DNA of 64,000 nt from positions 1,071,501 through 1,135,500 of the forward strand of contig NZ_CP150662.1 of assembly GCF_038024125.1 (NCBI RefSeq), written 5' to 3'. Source of the stretch: Polaribacter gangjinensis. Lineage in GTDB: Bacteria; Bacteroidota; Bacteroidia; Flavobacteriales; Flavobacteriaceae. A model generated the notes under the pieces. It searched no databases. It was given only the letters and a program-made list of their open reading frames with translations, and was not told the origin of the DNA. The position numbers and the translations under genes are program-made. Below are positions 1 to 8,926 of this stretch, piece by piece (the first letter of the stretch is position 1; each line of letters opens with the position of its first letter).

Positions 1-3000
1 GATACTAGATGCTCCATAAGCCTCTAATGCCCAAACTTCCATCTCTCCAAAACGTTGACCACCAAATTGAGCTTTACCTCCTAAAGGTTGTTGAGTAATT
101 AATGAGTAAGGACCAATAGAACGCGCGTGCATTTTATCATCAATCATGTGTCCTAACTTAATCATATAAATTACCCCAACAGTTGCAGGTTGATCAAAAC
201 GTTTTCCAGTACCACCATCATATAGGTAGGTATGACCAAATCTTGGCACGCCTGCTTCATCTGTATATTTGTTGATCTCGTCTAAAGATGCTCCATCAAA
301 AATTGGTGTTGCAAACTTTTTGTCTAATTTTTGACCAGCCCATCCAAGAACTGTTTCATAAATCTGACCAATATTCATACGAGAAGGTACACCTAATGGA
401 TTTAAAACAATATCAACTGGTGTTCCGTCTTCTAAGAACGGCATATCTTCTGCTCTTACAATACGAGCAACAATACCTTTGTTTCCATGGCGTCCAGCCA
501 TTTTATCACCTACTTTTAATTTACGCTTTTTAGCAATGTAAATTTTGGCAAGTTTTAAAATTCCTGCTGGTAATTCATCCCCAACTGAAATGGTAAATTT
601 CTCACGACGAAGATTTCCTTGCAAGTCATTTACTTTAATTTTGTAGTTGTGAATTAATTCTCCTACTAAAACATTTAAATCATCATCAGTTGTCCAAGAA
701 CCTGATAAGTGAACATAATCATCTACAGAGTTTAGCATTTTTTGAGTGTACTTTTTACCTTTTGGCAATACTTCCTCACCCAAATCATTATAGATTCCTT
801 GAGATGTTTTTCCGCTTACTAAGTTGAATAATTTTTCAACTAATTGATCTTTTAGAGCTTCGAATTTTGATATGAAAGATGCCTCTAATGCAGCAACTGC
901 TTCTTTATCTTTAATTCTCTTGTTTTTATCTTTAACAGCTCTTTTGAATAATTTTTTATCAATTACTACTCCTCTTAACGATGGTGAAGCTTTTAATGAT
1001 GCATCTTTTACATCACCTGCTTTGTCACCAAAAATGGCACGTAATAATTTTTCTTCGGGAGTTGGATCAGATTCTCCTTTTGGTGTGATTTTACCAATTA
1101 AGATATCACCAGGATTTACTTCTGCTCCAATACGAATCATTCCGTTTTCATCCAAATCTTTAGTAGCTTCTTCAGAAACGTTCGGAATATCATTCGTTAA
1201 TTCTTCTGACCCTAATTTGGTATCACGAACATCCAATGAATATTCATCAATATGAATAGACGTAAAAATATCTTCACGAACTACTCTTTCAGAAATTACA
1301 ATTGCATCCTCGAAGTTGTATCCTTTCCAAGGCATGAAAGCAACTTTCATGTTTCTTCCTAAAGCTAATTCTCCTTGTTGTGTTGCATAGCCTTCACAAA
1401 GAACTTGTCCTTCAGTTACTCTATCACCTCTTTTTACAATTGGTTTCAAGTTGATTGATGTTCCTTGGTTGGTTTTTCTGAATTTTATCAAATTATAGGT
1501 TACTTCATCAGAATCAAAACTTACTAATTTTTCTTCTTCTGAACGATCGTATTTGATAACAATTTTGTTGGCATCAACGTATTCTACAACTCCTTCTCTT
1601 TCAGCATTGATCAAAATACGAGAATCTTTTGCAACTCTTCTTTCTAATCCTGTACCAACAATTGGAGCTTCAGGACGTAATAATGGAACTGCTTGACGCA
1701 TCATGTTTGATCCCATCAAAGCACGGTTTGCATCATCGTGTTCCAAAAATGGAATTAATGACGCAGAAATCGAAGCAATTTGATTTGGAGCAACGTCCAT
1801 ATAATCAATTACATCTGGAGAAACTACAGGGAAATCTCCTTCTTCACGAGCAATAACTCTATCAGAAACAAAAGTTCCATCAGCATTCAACTCTAAATTT
1901 GATTGTGCTATTTTCTTTCCTTCTTCTTCCTCTGCACTTAAATAAATCAAATCATCACCTACAACTGCTCCGTTTTCAACTTTACGGTATGGAGTTTCAA
2001 TAAATCCTAAATTGTTCACTTTTGCAAAAACAGAAAGTGAAGAAATCAAACCGATATTTGGTCCCTCAGGAGTTTCAATTGGACACAAACGTCCATAATG
2101 TGTATAGTGAACGTCACGAACCTCAAAACCTGCTCTTTCTCTTGATAAACCTCCAGGTCCTAATGCAGATAATCTACGTTTGTGGGTAATCTCTGCTAAC
2201 GGATTTGTTTGATCCATGAACTGAGATAACTGGTTTGTACCAAAGAAAGAATTGATTACTGATGATAATGTTTTAGCATTGATCAAATCGATTGGTGTAA
2301 ACACTTCGTTATCACGAACGTTCATACGCTCACGAATGGTTCTTGCCATACGTGCTAAACCAACACCAAATTGACCTGCTAATTGTTCACCAACAGTTCT
2401 TACACGTCTGTTTGATAAGTGATCAATATCATCCACCTCAGCTTTTGAATTGATTAACTCAATCAAATACTTAATAATGGTAATGATATCAACTCTTGTC
2501 AATACTTTCTCATCCATGTTAATATCTAAACCAAGTTTGGTGTTCATTCTAAAACGACCAACTTCGCCTAAATTATAACGTTGTTCAGAGAAAAATAATT
2601 TATCAATAATACCTCTTGCAGTTTCCTCATCTGGTGGTTCTGCATTACGTAATTGTCTATAAATATGTTCAACAGCCTCTTTTTCAGAGTTTGTTGGATC
2701 TTTTTGTAATGTATTGTGAATAATAGCATAATCTGCTTGCTGATTATCTTCTTTGTGTAACAAGATAGTTTTAGCACCAGATTCTATGATTTCATCTACA
2801 TGATCTTTATCTAAAATTGTATCACGATCAAAAATGATTTCATTTCTTTCAATTGATACTACTTCACCTGTATCTTCATCCACGAAATCTTCATGCCAAG
2901 TTTTTAAAACTCTAGCTGCTAATTTACGTCCTAAAACTTTTTTCAATCCAGCTTTAGAAACTTTTACTTCTTCTGCAAGATCAAAAATTTCTAAAATATC

Positions 3001-3642
3001 TTTATCTCTTTCAAAACCAATGGCTCTGAATAATGTGGTTACTGGTAATTTTTTCTTTCTATCAATGTAAGCATACATTACTTGATTAATATCTGTTGCA
3101 AACTCGATCCAAGAACCTTTAAAAGGAATTACCCTAGCTGAGTACAACTTTGTTCCATTTGCATGGAAAGATTGACCAAAAAATACACCTGGAGATCTGT
3201 GTAATTGAGAAACAACAACACGCTCAGCACCATTGATAACAAAGGTACCTGAGTTTGTCATATAAGGAATTGTACCAAGATAGACATCTTGAACAATAGT
3301 TTCGAAATCTTCGTGCTCTGGGTCTGTACAAAATAATTTTAGACGTGCTTTTAACGGCACACTGTATGTTAAACCTCTTTCAATACATTCTTGAATACTG
3401 TATCTAGGAGGATCAACGAAATAATCTAAAAATTCGAGTACAAATTGATTTCTTGTGTCTGTAATTGGAAAGTTATCCATGAAGGTTTTGTACAAACCTT
3501 CTTCACCTCTTTCTTCTGCTTTAGTTTGAAGTTGGAAAAAATCTTGGAAAGATTTAACCTGAATATCCAAAAAGTCTGGATATTCTTTAATCATTTGAGA
3601 AGTTGCGAAGTTGATTCTTTCAGTAGTGTTTTTCGTTGCCAA
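1..3642 (-). CDS. rpoB: RNA polymerase beta subunit (3' end outside window)
   Basis: Encodes the catalytic beta subunit of RNA polymerase. The open frame runs without a stop for 1214 codons to the window edge; flavobacterial RpoB is about 1270 residues, so roughly the last 55 are missing. The rifampicin-binding region reads on the minus strand at about 2145-2260 and includes [20 protein letters not shown] followed by LSALGPGG. The residues matching E. coli D516, H526 and S531 are therefore wild type. The most likely start is TTG at 3642 (then [11 protein letters not shown]), because an in-frame stop lies seven codons upstream and no ATG is available. It is the last visible gene of the rplK-rplA-rplJ-rplL-rpoB run, 141 bases after rplL, and that gap carries two hairpins. 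Confidence 0.97.
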   Translation of the reverse strand, partial: MATKNTTERINFATSQMIKEYPDFLDIQVKSFQDFFQLQTKAEERGEEGLYKTFMDNFPITDTRNQFVLEFLDYFVDPPRYSIQECIERGLTYSVPLKARLKLFCTDPEHEDFETIVQDVYLGTIPYMTNSGTFVINGAERVVVSQLHRSPGVFFGQSFHANGTKLYSARVIPFKGSWIEFATDINQVMYAYIDRKKKLPVTTLFRAIGFERDKDILEIFDLAEEVKVSKAGLKKVLGRKLAARVLKTWHEDFVDEDTGEVVSIERNEIIFDRDTILDKDHVDEIIESGAKTILLHKEDNQQADYAIIHNTLQKDPTNSEKEAVEHIYRQLRNAEPPDEETARGIIDKLFFSEQRYNLGEVGRFRMNTKLGLDINMDEKVLTRVDIITIIKYLIELINSKAEVDDIDHLSNRRVRTVGEQLAGQFGVGLARMARTIRERMNVRDNEVFTPIDLINAKTLSSVINSFFGTNQLSQFMDQTNPLAEITHKRRLSALGPGGLSRERAGFEVRDVHYTHYGRLCPIETPEGPNIGLISSLSVFAKVNNLGFIETPYRKVENGAVVGDDLIYLSAEEEEGKKIAQSNLELNADGTFVSDRVIAREEGDFPVVSPDVIDYMDVAPNQIASISASLIPFLEHDDANRALMGSNMMRQAVPLLRPEAPIVGTGLERRVAKDSRILINAEREGVVEYVDANKIVIKYDRSEEEKLVSFDSDEVTYNLIKFRKTNQGTSINLKPIVKRGDRVTEGQVLCEGYATQQGELALGRNMKVAFMPWKGYNFEDAIVISERVVREDIFTSIHIDEYSLDVRDTKLGSEELTNDIPNVSEEATKDLDENGMIRIGAEVNPGDILIGKITPKGESDPTPEEKLLRAIFGDKAGDVKDASLKASPSLRGVVIDKKLFKRAVKDKNKRIKDKEAVAALEASFISKFEALKDQLVEKLFNLVSGKTSQGIYNDLGEEVLPKGKKYTQKMLNSVDDYVHLSGSWTTDDDLNVLVGELIHNYKIKVNDLQGNLRREKFTISVGDELPAGILKLAKIYIAKKRKLKVGDKMAGRHGNKGIVARIVRAEDMPFLEDGTPVDIVLNPLGVPSRMNIGQIYETVLGWAGQKLDKKFATPIFDGASLDEINKYTDEAGVPRFGHTYLYDGGTGKRFDQPATVGVIYMIKLGHMIDDKMHARSIGPYSLITQQPLGGKAQFGGQRFGEMEVWALEAYGASSI

Positions 3643-3703
3643 AAGAGAATATATTTTTGATTAAAATCTGAATTAAAATAAAGAACGAATATATACACAA
3701 AAT

Positions 3704-3776
3704 GGTTTAGGACTAAAACCTGCGTTTTAGTACCTAAACCTAAATTTGTTTTCCCGCTTTAAAAAATAAAGCGGGA
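3704..3776 (-). promoter_or_regulatory. Double hairpin in the rplL-rpoB spacer (attenuator or processing site)
   Basis: Two inverted repeats lie between rplL and rpoB. The first in transcription order, 3752-3776, has a 9-bp stem (TCCCGCTTT / AAAGCGGGA). The second, 3704-3740, pairs GGTTTAGG plus ACTAAAAC with their complements, giving a 16-bp stem with one bulged base and a 4-base loop, followed by a short T-run. In E. coli this spacer holds a partial terminator and an RNase III site that lower rpoBC expression relative to the L7/L12 gene. A similar role here is inference. Confidence 0.6.
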
Positions 3777-3783
3777 TAAGTGA

Positions 3784-4167
3784 TTACTTAAGCTCTACTA
3801 CAGCTCCAGCTTCTTCTAAAGCTACTTTAAGGCTGTTAGCCTCATCTTTAGAAACGCCTTCTTTTACTGGTGCAGGAGCACTATCAACAACACCTTTAGC
3901 TTCTTTCAATCCTAAACCAGTTAATTCTTTAACCAATTTAACAACTGCTAATTTAGAAGCACCAGCGTCTTTTAAGATAACTGTGAATTCTGTTTGCTCT
4001 TCAGCTTCAGCTGTTTCTCCACCACCTGCTGCAGGACCTGCTGCTACTGCTACTGCTGCTGCTGCTGGCTCAATACCATACTCGTCTTTTAAAATTTTAG
4101 CTAATTCGTTAACTTCTTTTACTGTTAAGTTAACTAATTGCTCTGCGAAATCTTTTAAATCTGCCAT
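3784..4167 (-). CDS. rplL: 50S ribosomal protein L7/L12
   Basis: Stalk protein of the large ribosomal subunit that recruits and stimulates translational GTPases. The 127 residues are typical. They have an N-terminal dimerisation helix region (about 1-35), an Ala/Gly-rich flexible hinge (about 36-55) and the conserved C-terminal domain with [20 protein letters not shown]. It begins at ATG 4167, 51 bases after rplJ, in the order rplJ-rplL-rpoB. The Ala-rich hinge makes an antisense reading frame on the plus strand, which I treat as a shadow. Confidence 0.98.
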   Translation of the reverse strand: MADLKDFAEQLVNLTVKEVNELAKILKDEYGIEPAAAAVAVAAGPAAGGGETAEAEEQTEFTVILKDAGASKLAVVKLVKELTGLGLKEAKGVVDSAPAPVKEGVSKDEANSLKVALEEAGAVVELK

Positions 4168-4218
4168 TTTAATTGTTTTTAAAAATTTTTGTTTATTATA
4201 GTTTATTTGTGCGCTTAA

Positions 4219-4737
4219 TTATTTTTCAGATAATGTTTTAACAATTCCTGAAAGTTTTTGTCCACCAGATTGCAACGCTGAAACAACGTTTTTCGCTGGC
4301 GATTGTAATAATCCAATAAGTTCTCCAAGTAGTTGATCTTTTGATTTAATTTCAATAAGAGCATCTAATTGATCATCACCAATGTAAACAGATTCTTCTG
4401 CAAATGCACCTTTTAAAATAGGTTTATTTTTAGTTTTCTTTCTGAATTCCTTGATTAGTTTTGCAGGAGCATTTGAAGACTCTGCAATCATTATGGATGT
4501 ATTGCCTTTTAATACTGATGGTAATGCTCCAAAATCCTTGTCTGAAGCTTCCATTGCTTTCGCTAGTAATGTATTTTTTACAACTGATAATTGGATTCCT
4601 GCTTTAAAACAAGCTCTACGTAAGTTAGAGGTTGTTAATGCATCCATTCCAGAAATATCTGCTAGATAAATTGTATTTGTATCTGCTAATGTTGTAGTTA
4701 AATCTTGTATTACTTGTGATTTCTCTTCTCTAGTCAT
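4219..4737 (-). CDS. rplJ: 50S ribosomal protein L10
   Basis: Base of the ribosomal stalk; binds 23S rRNA and anchors the L7/L12 dimers. I place the start at ATG 4737 (MTREEKSQVI), giving 172 residues, the normal family length. A longer frame from 4779 would add 14 hydrophobic residues and overlap the end of rplA, so I reject it. The RREK-like N-terminal RNA-binding part and the C-terminal helix that binds L12 (SALQSGGQKLSGIVKTLSEK) are in the usual order. It lies 19 bases after rplA and 51 before rplL. No long autoregulatory leader is obvious in the short gap. Confidence 0.97.
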   Translation of the reverse strand: MTREEKSQVIQDLTTTLADTNTIYLADISGMDALTTSNLRRACFKAGIQLSVVKNTLLAKAMEASDKDFGALPSVLKGNTSIMIAESSNAPAKLIKEFRKKTKNKPILKGAFAEESVYIGDDQLDALIEIKSKDQLLGELIGLLQSPAKNVVSALQSGGQKLSGIVKTLSEK

Positions 4738-4756
4738 AATTCTAAGTTTTAACGTA

Positions 4757-5446
4757 TTAAACAGTTTTAACATCAACAATTACAGCAGGACTCATTGTAC
4801 TAGAAATATGGATACTTCTTAAATACGTTCCTTTTGCAGTGGTTGGTTTCAATTTAATAACAGTTTGTAAAATTTCTTTTGCGTTTTCTGCAATTTTCTC
4901 AGCATCAAAAGATACTTTTCCTATTGCAGCATGAACGATACCAGTTTTATCAACTTTAAAATCGATTTTCCCAGCTTTCACCTCTTGAACTGCTTTTGCA
5001 ACATCCATTGTTACAGTACCAGTTTTTGGGTTTGGCATTAAACCTCTAGGACCTAAAATTCTTCCTAAAGGACCTAATTTACCCATTACACTTGGTAATG
5101 TAATAATAACATCAACATCGGTCCAACCGTTTTTAATTTTTTGAAGATATTCATCTAATCCAACATAATCAGCGCCAGCTTCTTTAGCTTCTGCTTCTTT
5201 ATCTGGAGTAACTAATGCTAAAACTTTTACGTCTTTACCTGTTCCATGAGGAAGTGTAACAACACCTCTCACCATTTGATTTGCTTTTCTTGGGTCAACA
5301 CCTAAACGAATTGCAATATCTACTGATGCATCAAACTTTACATTAGTAATTTCTTTGACTAGCGATGAAGCTGCTGCCAAATCATAAGATTTAGACTTAT
5401 CAATTTTTGCGTGAGCTTCTTTTTGCTTTTTTGTTAATTTTGCCAT
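4757..5446 (-). CDS. rplA: 50S ribosomal protein L1
   Basis: Binds 23S rRNA at the L1 stalk near the E site and in many bacteria represses its own operon. The 229 residues match the standard length. The family signature is intact around residues 120-150 ([21 protein letters not shown]), as is the N-terminal basic patch ([16 protein letters not shown]). It starts at ATG 5446, 21 bases after rplK, as expected for the L11-L1 pair. Nothing unusual is visible. Confidence 0.98.
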   Translation of the reverse strand: MAKLTKKQKEAHAKIDKSKSYDLAAASSLVKEITNVKFDASVDIAIRLGVDPRKANQMVRGVVTLPHGTGKDVKVLALVTPDKEAEAKEAGADYVGLDEYLQKIKNGWTDVDVIITLPSVMGKLGPLGRILGPRGLMPNPKTGTVTMDVAKAVQEVKAGKIDFKVDKTGIVHAAIGKVSFDAEKIAENAKEILQTVIKLKPTTAKGTYLRSIHISSTMSPAVIVDVKTV

Positions 5447-5467
5447 TTTACTACTTTTTTATAAAGA

Positions 5468-5905
5468 TTAATTTGGTGCAACACCAGTTACTGTTAATCC
5501 CATAGAACGAGCTGTACCTGCAATCATTTTCATTGCTGAAGTCAATTCAAAAGCATTTAAATCTGCCATTTTGTCTTCTGCGATAACTTTGATTTGATCC
5601 CAAGTAACAGATGCTACTTTCTTTCTATTTGGTTCACCCGAACCACTTTTGACCTTGGCTGCTTCTAGTAATTGTAATGCTGCAGGAGCTGTTTTGGTAA
5701 CAAATTCAAATGATTTGTCTTTGTAAACAGTAATCACAACAGGAACAACTTTTCCTTGTTTGTCTTGCGTTCTTGCATTGAACTGTTTACAGAATTCCAT
5801 AATGTTAACTCCAGCAGATCCTAAAGCAGGTCCAACCGGTGGCGATGGATTCGCTGCACCTCCCTTTACTTGTAATCTAACTAATTTACTAATTTCCTTT
5901 GCCAT
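5468..5905 (-). CDS. rplK: 50S ribosomal protein L11
   Basis: Component of the GTPase-associated centre; with 23S rRNA it forms the thiostrepton site and takes part in the stringent response. The 145 residues include the Pro-rich N-terminal motif [20 protein letters not shown] and a C-terminal rRNA-binding domain ending [13 protein letters not shown]. It starts at ATG 5905, 70 bases after nusG. I found no TAnnTTTG box in that gap, so co-transcription with secE-nusG is likely. Confidence 0.98.
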   Translation of the reverse strand: MAKEISKLVRLQVKGGAANPSPPVGPALGSAGVNIMEFCKQFNARTQDKQGKVVPVVITVYKDKSFEFVTKTAPAALQLLEAAKVKSGSGEPNRKKVASVTWDQIKVIAEDKMADLNAFELTSAMKMIAGTARSMGLTVTGVAPN

Positions 5906-5975
5906 TATAAAAATGTTTAGTGACCTGTTTTAAAATTGGAAGCTAAAAAACAAATCGGTATATAATATGTAACAC

Positions 5976-6524
5976 TTATATCTTTTCTACTTGCATATAA
6001 CTCAATTCTAATGGTGTTTTTCTTCCAAAAATCTTTACCATTACTTCAAGTTTTCGCTTTTCTTCATTTACTTTTTCAATAGTACCATCAAAACCGTTGA
6101 ATGGTCCATCAATAACTTTTACTGTTTCTCCTACATTAAAAGGAATCGCAATATTTTCATCTTGTACAGAAAGTTCATCAACTTTACCAAGCATTCTATT
6201 AACTTCTGATCTTCTCATTGGAACAGGATCACCGCCTTTTGTTTCTCCAAGAAAACCAATCACTCCAGTAATAGATCTAATTACGTGAGGAACTTCTCCA
6301 GATAGATTTGCTTCTATCATGATATATCCAGGAAAATAAACTTTTTCTCTATTTACCTTTTTCCCATTTCTAATTTGAACAACTTTTTCTGTAGGAACAA
6401 TTACTTGACTTACAAAATCAGATAATCCAACTCTTGAAATTTCAGTTTCAATGTAAGATTTTACTTTGTTCTCTTGTCCGCCAATAGCTCTAACAACATA
6501 CCATTTCATTACAGAATCAGTCAT
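5976..6524 (-). CDS. nusG: Transcription termination/antitermination protein NusG
   Basis: Elongation factor that binds the RNA polymerase clamp and, through its KOW domain, contacts Rho or ribosomal protein S10. The 182 residues have an NGN domain beginning KWYVVRAIGGQENKV and a C-terminal KOW domain (VGETVKVIDGPFNGFDGTIE). I keep the start at ATG 6524 (MTDSVMKWYV). The internal ATG six codons later is also possible, since many NusG proteins begin MKWYVV. It sits 12 bases after secE in the universal secE-nusG order. Confidence 0.97.
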   Translation of the reverse strand: MTDSVMKWYVVRAIGGQENKVKSYIETEISRVGLSDFVSQVIVPTEKVVQIRNGKKVNREKVYFPGYIMIEANLSGEVPHVIRSITGVIGFLGETKGGDPVPMRRSEVNRMLGKVDELSVQDENIAIPFNVGETVKVIDGPFNGFDGTIEKVNEEKRKLEVMVKIFGRKTPLELSYMQVEKI

Positions 6525-6536
6525 AATCTTATTTTC

Positions 6537-6725
6537 TTAAAATAATTTAAAAAAGTTATCTAATCCAGTTTGAAAAACAAAATCAATACCAGCAACTGCC
6601 AATGCAAATAAAATCGTAAAAACAGCAACAGTAACTGTTGTTTTTTGAGCATCTTCTTTTGATATCCAAGTCATATTGTTATTTAACTCGTCAAAAGAAT
6701 CTTTGATATATTGTATAAAGTTCAT
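6537..6725 (-). CDS. secE: Preprotein translocase subunit SecE
   Basis: Essential small membrane subunit that clamps SecY in the protein-export channel. The start is ATG 6725 (MNFIQYIKDSFDEL), giving 62 residues, the single-span form usual in Bacteroidota. An amphipathic helix (about 1-28) with the WISKEDAQKTT stretch precedes one membrane segment (about 31-52). A longer frame to 6770 would read into the tRNA-Trp gene and is rejected. It stands between tRNA-Trp and nusG. Confidence 0.96.
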   Translation of the reverse strand: MNFIQYIKDSFDELNNNMTWISKEDAQKTTVTVAVFTILFALAVAGIDFVFQTGLDNFFKLF

Positions 6726-6740
6726 GTTACTTTTATTTTG

Positions 6741-6813
6741 CACGGGTTGAGGGACTCGAACTCTCGACACCTGGTTTTGGAGACCAGTGCTCTACCAACT
6801 GAGCTAAACCCGT
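6741..6813 (-). tRNA. tRNA-Trp (CCA anticodon)
   Basis: Reads on the minus strand as a 73-base cloverleaf. The acceptor stem ACGGGTT pairs with AACCCGT, the D-arm is TAGCTCAGTTGGTAGAGC, the anticodon arm CTGGT-CTCCAAA-ACCAG has anticodon CCA, and the T-arm is GAGAGTTCGAGTCCCTC. The 3' CCA is not encoded. It sits between tuf and secE, as in many Bacteroidota. Confidence 0.96.
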
Positions 6814-6830
6814 TTCTTAATCATTAATAG

Positions 6831-6857
6831 AGGTGTTCCGTAAAAAACGGAACACCT
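6831..6857. terminator. Inverted repeat downstream of tuf
   Basis: A perfect 10-bp stem (AGGTGTTCCG / CGGAACACCT) with a 7-base loop lies between the tuf stop and tRNA-Trp. No T-tract follows on the minus strand. It may be a weak terminator, or a processing or 3'-end stabilising structure that lets transcription continue into tRNA-Trp and secE. Confidence 0.6.
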
Positions 6858-6884
6858 TCATATTTTAAGTGAAAAACTAAAAAA

Positions 6885-8072
6885 TTAGTCTAAAATCTCA
6901 GTTACCTGACCAGCTCCAACTGTTCTACCACCTTCACGGATTGCAAAACGTAAACCTACGTTTAATGCGATTGGTTGAAGAAGATCGACGTTAATTGTTA
7001 AGTTATCACCAGGCATTACCATTTCAACACCAGCTGGTAATGTAATAGTACCTGTAACGTCTGTTGTTCTTACATAGAACTGTGGACGATAGTTATTGTG
7101 GAATGGCGTGTGACGACCACCTTCTTCTTTTTTAAGAACGTAAACTTCAGCTTTAAATTTAGCATGAGGTTTTACTGAACCTGGCTTACAAATAACCATT
7201 CCTCTTTTGATATCTTCTTTTGCAATACCTCTTAATAAGATACCAGCATTATCTCCTGCTTCACCTCTATCAAGGATTTGACGGAACATTTCGATACCAG
7301 TAATAGTAGAAGTTAATTTCTCAGCACCCATACCAATAATTTCTACTGGATCACCAGTTTTAGCAATACCTGTTTCGATACGACCTGTAGCAACAGTTCC
7401 ACGACCAGTAATAGAGAATACGTCTTCGATTGGCATTAAGAAAGGCTTATCCATATCACGAACTGGCTCTTCAATCCAAGAATCACAAGCATCCATTAAT
7501 TCCATAACAGTATCAACCCATTTTGCTTCACCATTTAAAGCACCTAAAGCAGAACCTTGGATAACAGGACCATTATCTCCATCATACTCATAGAAAGACA
7601 ACAATTCTCTTACCTCCATGTCAACCAACTCTAAAAGCTCTTCATCATCAACCATGTCAACTTTATTCAAGAAAACAACCATACGTGGAATACCTACTTG
7701 GCGACCTAATAAGATGTGCTCTCTAGTTTGTGGCATTGGACCATCTGTTGCAGCAACTACTAAAATAGCACCGTCCATTTGAGCAGCACCAGTTACCATG
7801 TTTTTAACGTAATCCGCGTGACCTGGACAGTCAACGTGAGCATAGTGACGATTAGCTGTTTGATATTCTACGTGAGAAGTGTTGATTGTAATACCTCTTT
7901 CTTTTTCTTCTGGAGCGTTATCAATTTGATCAAAAGATTTTGCTTCAGAATATCCTTTATCAGCTAATACTTTAGTGATAGCTGCTGTTAAGGTAGTTTT
8001 ACCGTGATCTACGTGTCCGATTGTACCAATATTTAAGTGTGGTTTCGAACGGTCAAAAGTTCCTTTTGCCAT
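6885..8072 (-). CDS. tuf: Elongation factor Tu
   Basis: GTPase that delivers aminoacyl-tRNA to the ribosomal A site. The 395 residues are full length. G1 is GHVDHGKTT near the N-terminus, G3 is DCPGH, and G4 is NKVD followed by [10 protein letters not shown]. Domains 2 and 3 follow and end [12 protein letters not shown]. The start is ATG 8072 ([14 protein letters not shown]). The gene follows a four-tRNA cluster and precedes tRNA-Trp-secE-nusG, the usual flavobacterial order. Only one copy is seen in this window. Confidence 0.99.
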   Translation of the reverse strand: MAKGTFDRSKPHLNIGTIGHVDHGKTTLTAAITKVLADKGYSEAKSFDQIDNAPEEKERGITINTSHVEYQTANRHYAHVDCPGHADYVKNMVTGAAQMDGAILVVAATDGPMPQTREHILLGRQVGIPRMVVFLNKVDMVDDEELLELVDMEVRELLSFYEYDGDNGPVIQGSALGALNGEAKWVDTVMELMDACDSWIEEPVRDMDKPFLMPIEDVFSITGRGTVATGRIETGIAKTGDPVEIIGMGAEKLTSTITGIEMFRQILDRGEAGDNAGILLRGIAKEDIKRGMVICKPGSVKPHAKFKAEVYVLKKEEGGRHTPFHNNYRPQFYVRTTDVTGTITLPAGVEMVMPGDNLTINVDLLQPIALNVGLRFAIREGGRTVGAGQVTEILD

Positions 8073-8136
8073 AATATTTAATTTTAATTCTTAAGTTATA
8101 TTTAGTGTCTAATAATACTCTTGTAAATGCTCTATG

Positions 8137-8209
8137 AGCCAATGACGGGATTTGAACCCGTGACCTCATCCCTACCAAGGATGCGCTCTACCAACTGAGC
8201 TACACCGGC
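8137..8209 (-). tRNA. tRNA-Thr (GGT anticodon)
   Basis: Minus-strand cloverleaf of 73 bases. The acceptor GCCGGTG pairs with CATTGGC (two G-T pairs). The anticodon arm CATCC-TTGGTAG-GGATG gives anticodon GGT for Thr ACC/ACU codons. The T-arm contains GGGTTCAAATCCC. It is the last tRNA before tuf. Confidence 0.95.
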
Positions 8210-8229
8210 TTTTGTTGGAATTAATTTCG

Positions 8230-8302
8230 AGCGAGAGACCGGGTTCGAACCGGCGACATTCAGCTTGGAAGGCTGAAGCTCTACCAACTGAGCTACTCTC
8301 GC
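8230..8302 (-). tRNA. tRNA-Gly (TCC anticodon)
   Basis: Minus-strand cloverleaf of 73 bases. The acceptor GCGAGAG pairs with CTCTCGC. The anticodon arm TCAGC-CTTCCAA-GCTGA carries anticodon TCC for Gly GGA/GGG. The T-arm is CCGGTTCGAACCCGG. It lies 20 bases upstream of tRNA-Thr(GGT). Confidence 0.95.
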
Positions 8303-8315
8303 AATATTTTTTTTG

Positions 8316-8398
8316 TGGGGAGAGCAGGATTCGAACCTGCGAAGTCGTAAAACAACGGAGTTACAGTCCGTCCCATTTGGCCGCTCTGGAATCTCCCC
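8316..8398 (-). tRNA. tRNA-Tyr (GTA anticodon)
   Basis: Minus-strand tRNA of 83 bases with the long variable arm of class II tRNAs. The acceptor GGGGAGA pairs with TCTCCCC. The anticodon arm ACGGA-CTGTAAC-TCCGT carries GTA. The T-arm is GCAGGTTCGAATCCTGC. It lies 13 bases upstream of tRNA-Gly. Confidence 0.96.
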
Positions 8399-8442
8399 TA
8401 AAAAAGATAAATCTCACTATGTAAATGAACTTTATTTTTTTG

Positions 8443-8516
8443 AGCCGATAGAGGGACTCGAACCCACGACCTGCTGATTACAAATCAGCTGCTCTAGCCA
8501 GCTGAGCTACATCGGC
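8443..8516 (-). tRNA. tRNA-Thr (TGT anticodon)
   Basis: Minus-strand cloverleaf of 74 bases. The acceptor GCCGATG pairs with TATCGGC. The anticodon arm CTGAT-TTGTAAT-ATCAG carries TGT for Thr ACA/ACG. The T-arm is GTGGGTTCGAGTCCCTC. It is the first tRNA of the cluster in transcription order. Confidence 0.95.
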
Positions 8517-8531
8517 TTTTTTACAAAAAAA

Positions 8532-8555
8532 CAATCCGCTATTTCTAACGGATTG
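8532..8555 (-). terminator. Hairpin plus T-tract after hpf, in the tRNA-tuf leader
   Basis: CAATCCG pairs with CGGATTG around a 10-base loop. On the minus strand the stem is followed directly by a run of seven T. It looks like an intrinsic terminator for the xerC-hpf transcript. It also lies just downstream of a perfect -7 box at 8556-8563, so it would sit at the very start of a tRNA-operon transcript. Confidence 0.6.
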
Positions 8556-8563
8556 CAAATGTA
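8556..8563 (-). promoter_or_regulatory. Candidate -7 box for the tRNA-tuf operon
   Basis: The minus strand reads TACATTTG, an exact match to the Bacteroidota -7 consensus TAnnTTTG, about 40 bases upstream of tRNA-Thr(TGT). I see no convincing TTG element about 19 bases further upstream. Confidence 0.5.
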
Positions 8564-8611
8564 TAAAGTTTTTTTTATTTCGAGAAACTTTTTGTAATAA
8601 TTTTTATTTTT

Positions 8612-8920
8612 TTATGAAATCAAAGAATCCCTTGTTTTTTCTTTAGATTTTTTTAGTTGTCTTTTCAGTGAATCTATAGCTAAATTGATACCTTCTTCAA
8701 AAGTTTTGGTTTCTCTTTTTACAATCAACTCACTTCCGGGAATGTTTAATTTTATCTCTATTATTTTATTTTCCTTGTCGCTGGTGTTTTGAACTTTTAA
8801 AAATACTTCGGCATCAACAATTTTATCGTGAAACTTTACCAATTGATTTGCCTTTTTTTCTACATACTTAATTAAATCTTTGTCTGCATTAAAGTTTACT
8901 GATTGAGTGAATACTTTCAT
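8612..8920 (-). CDS. hpf: Ribosome hibernation-promoting factor, short form
   Basis: Binds the decoding region of idle ribosomes and promotes their inactive state in slow growth. The 102 residues match the short HPF/RaiA family. They have the beta-alpha-beta-beta-beta-alpha order, an N-terminal NFNADKDLIKYVEKKANQL and a basic C-terminal helix (DSLKRQLKKSKEKT). No long-form dimerisation tail is present. The start is ATG 8920, six bases after the xerC stop, so the two are probably co-transcribed. The location between rpsU-xerC and the tRNA/tuf cluster fits a translation-linked role. Short HPF and YfiA/RaiA cannot be separated on sequence alone here. Confidence 0.93.
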   Translation of the reverse strand: MKVFTQSVNFNADKDLIKYVEKKANQLVKFHDKIVDAEVFLKVQNTSDKENKIIEIKLNIPGSELIVKRETKTFEEGINLAIDSLKRQLKKSKEKTRDSLIS

Positions 8921-8926
8921 AAGATA

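Noticed and set aside
872..1255. 127-codon open frame on the plus strand
   Set aside because: It is antisense to a conserved part of rpoB. Its Ser/Leu-rich composition is what the opposite strand of a coding region gives.
3983..4201. 72-codon Ala/Ser/Pro-rich frame on the plus strand
   Set aside because: Mirror of the Ala-rich hinge of L7/L12; no independent coding signal or start context.
6726..6770. N-terminal extension of secE
   Set aside because: It would be encoded by the 3' end of tRNA-Trp; the normal SecE start is ATG 6725.
6831..6857. Calling this a strong intrinsic terminator of tuf
   Set aside because: The stem is perfect, but no T-run follows on the minus strand, so it is listed with lower confidence only.
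8212..8424. 70-codon open frame on the plus strand
   Set aside because: Lies antisense across tRNA-Gly and tRNA-Tyr; the translation is just tRNA sequence.
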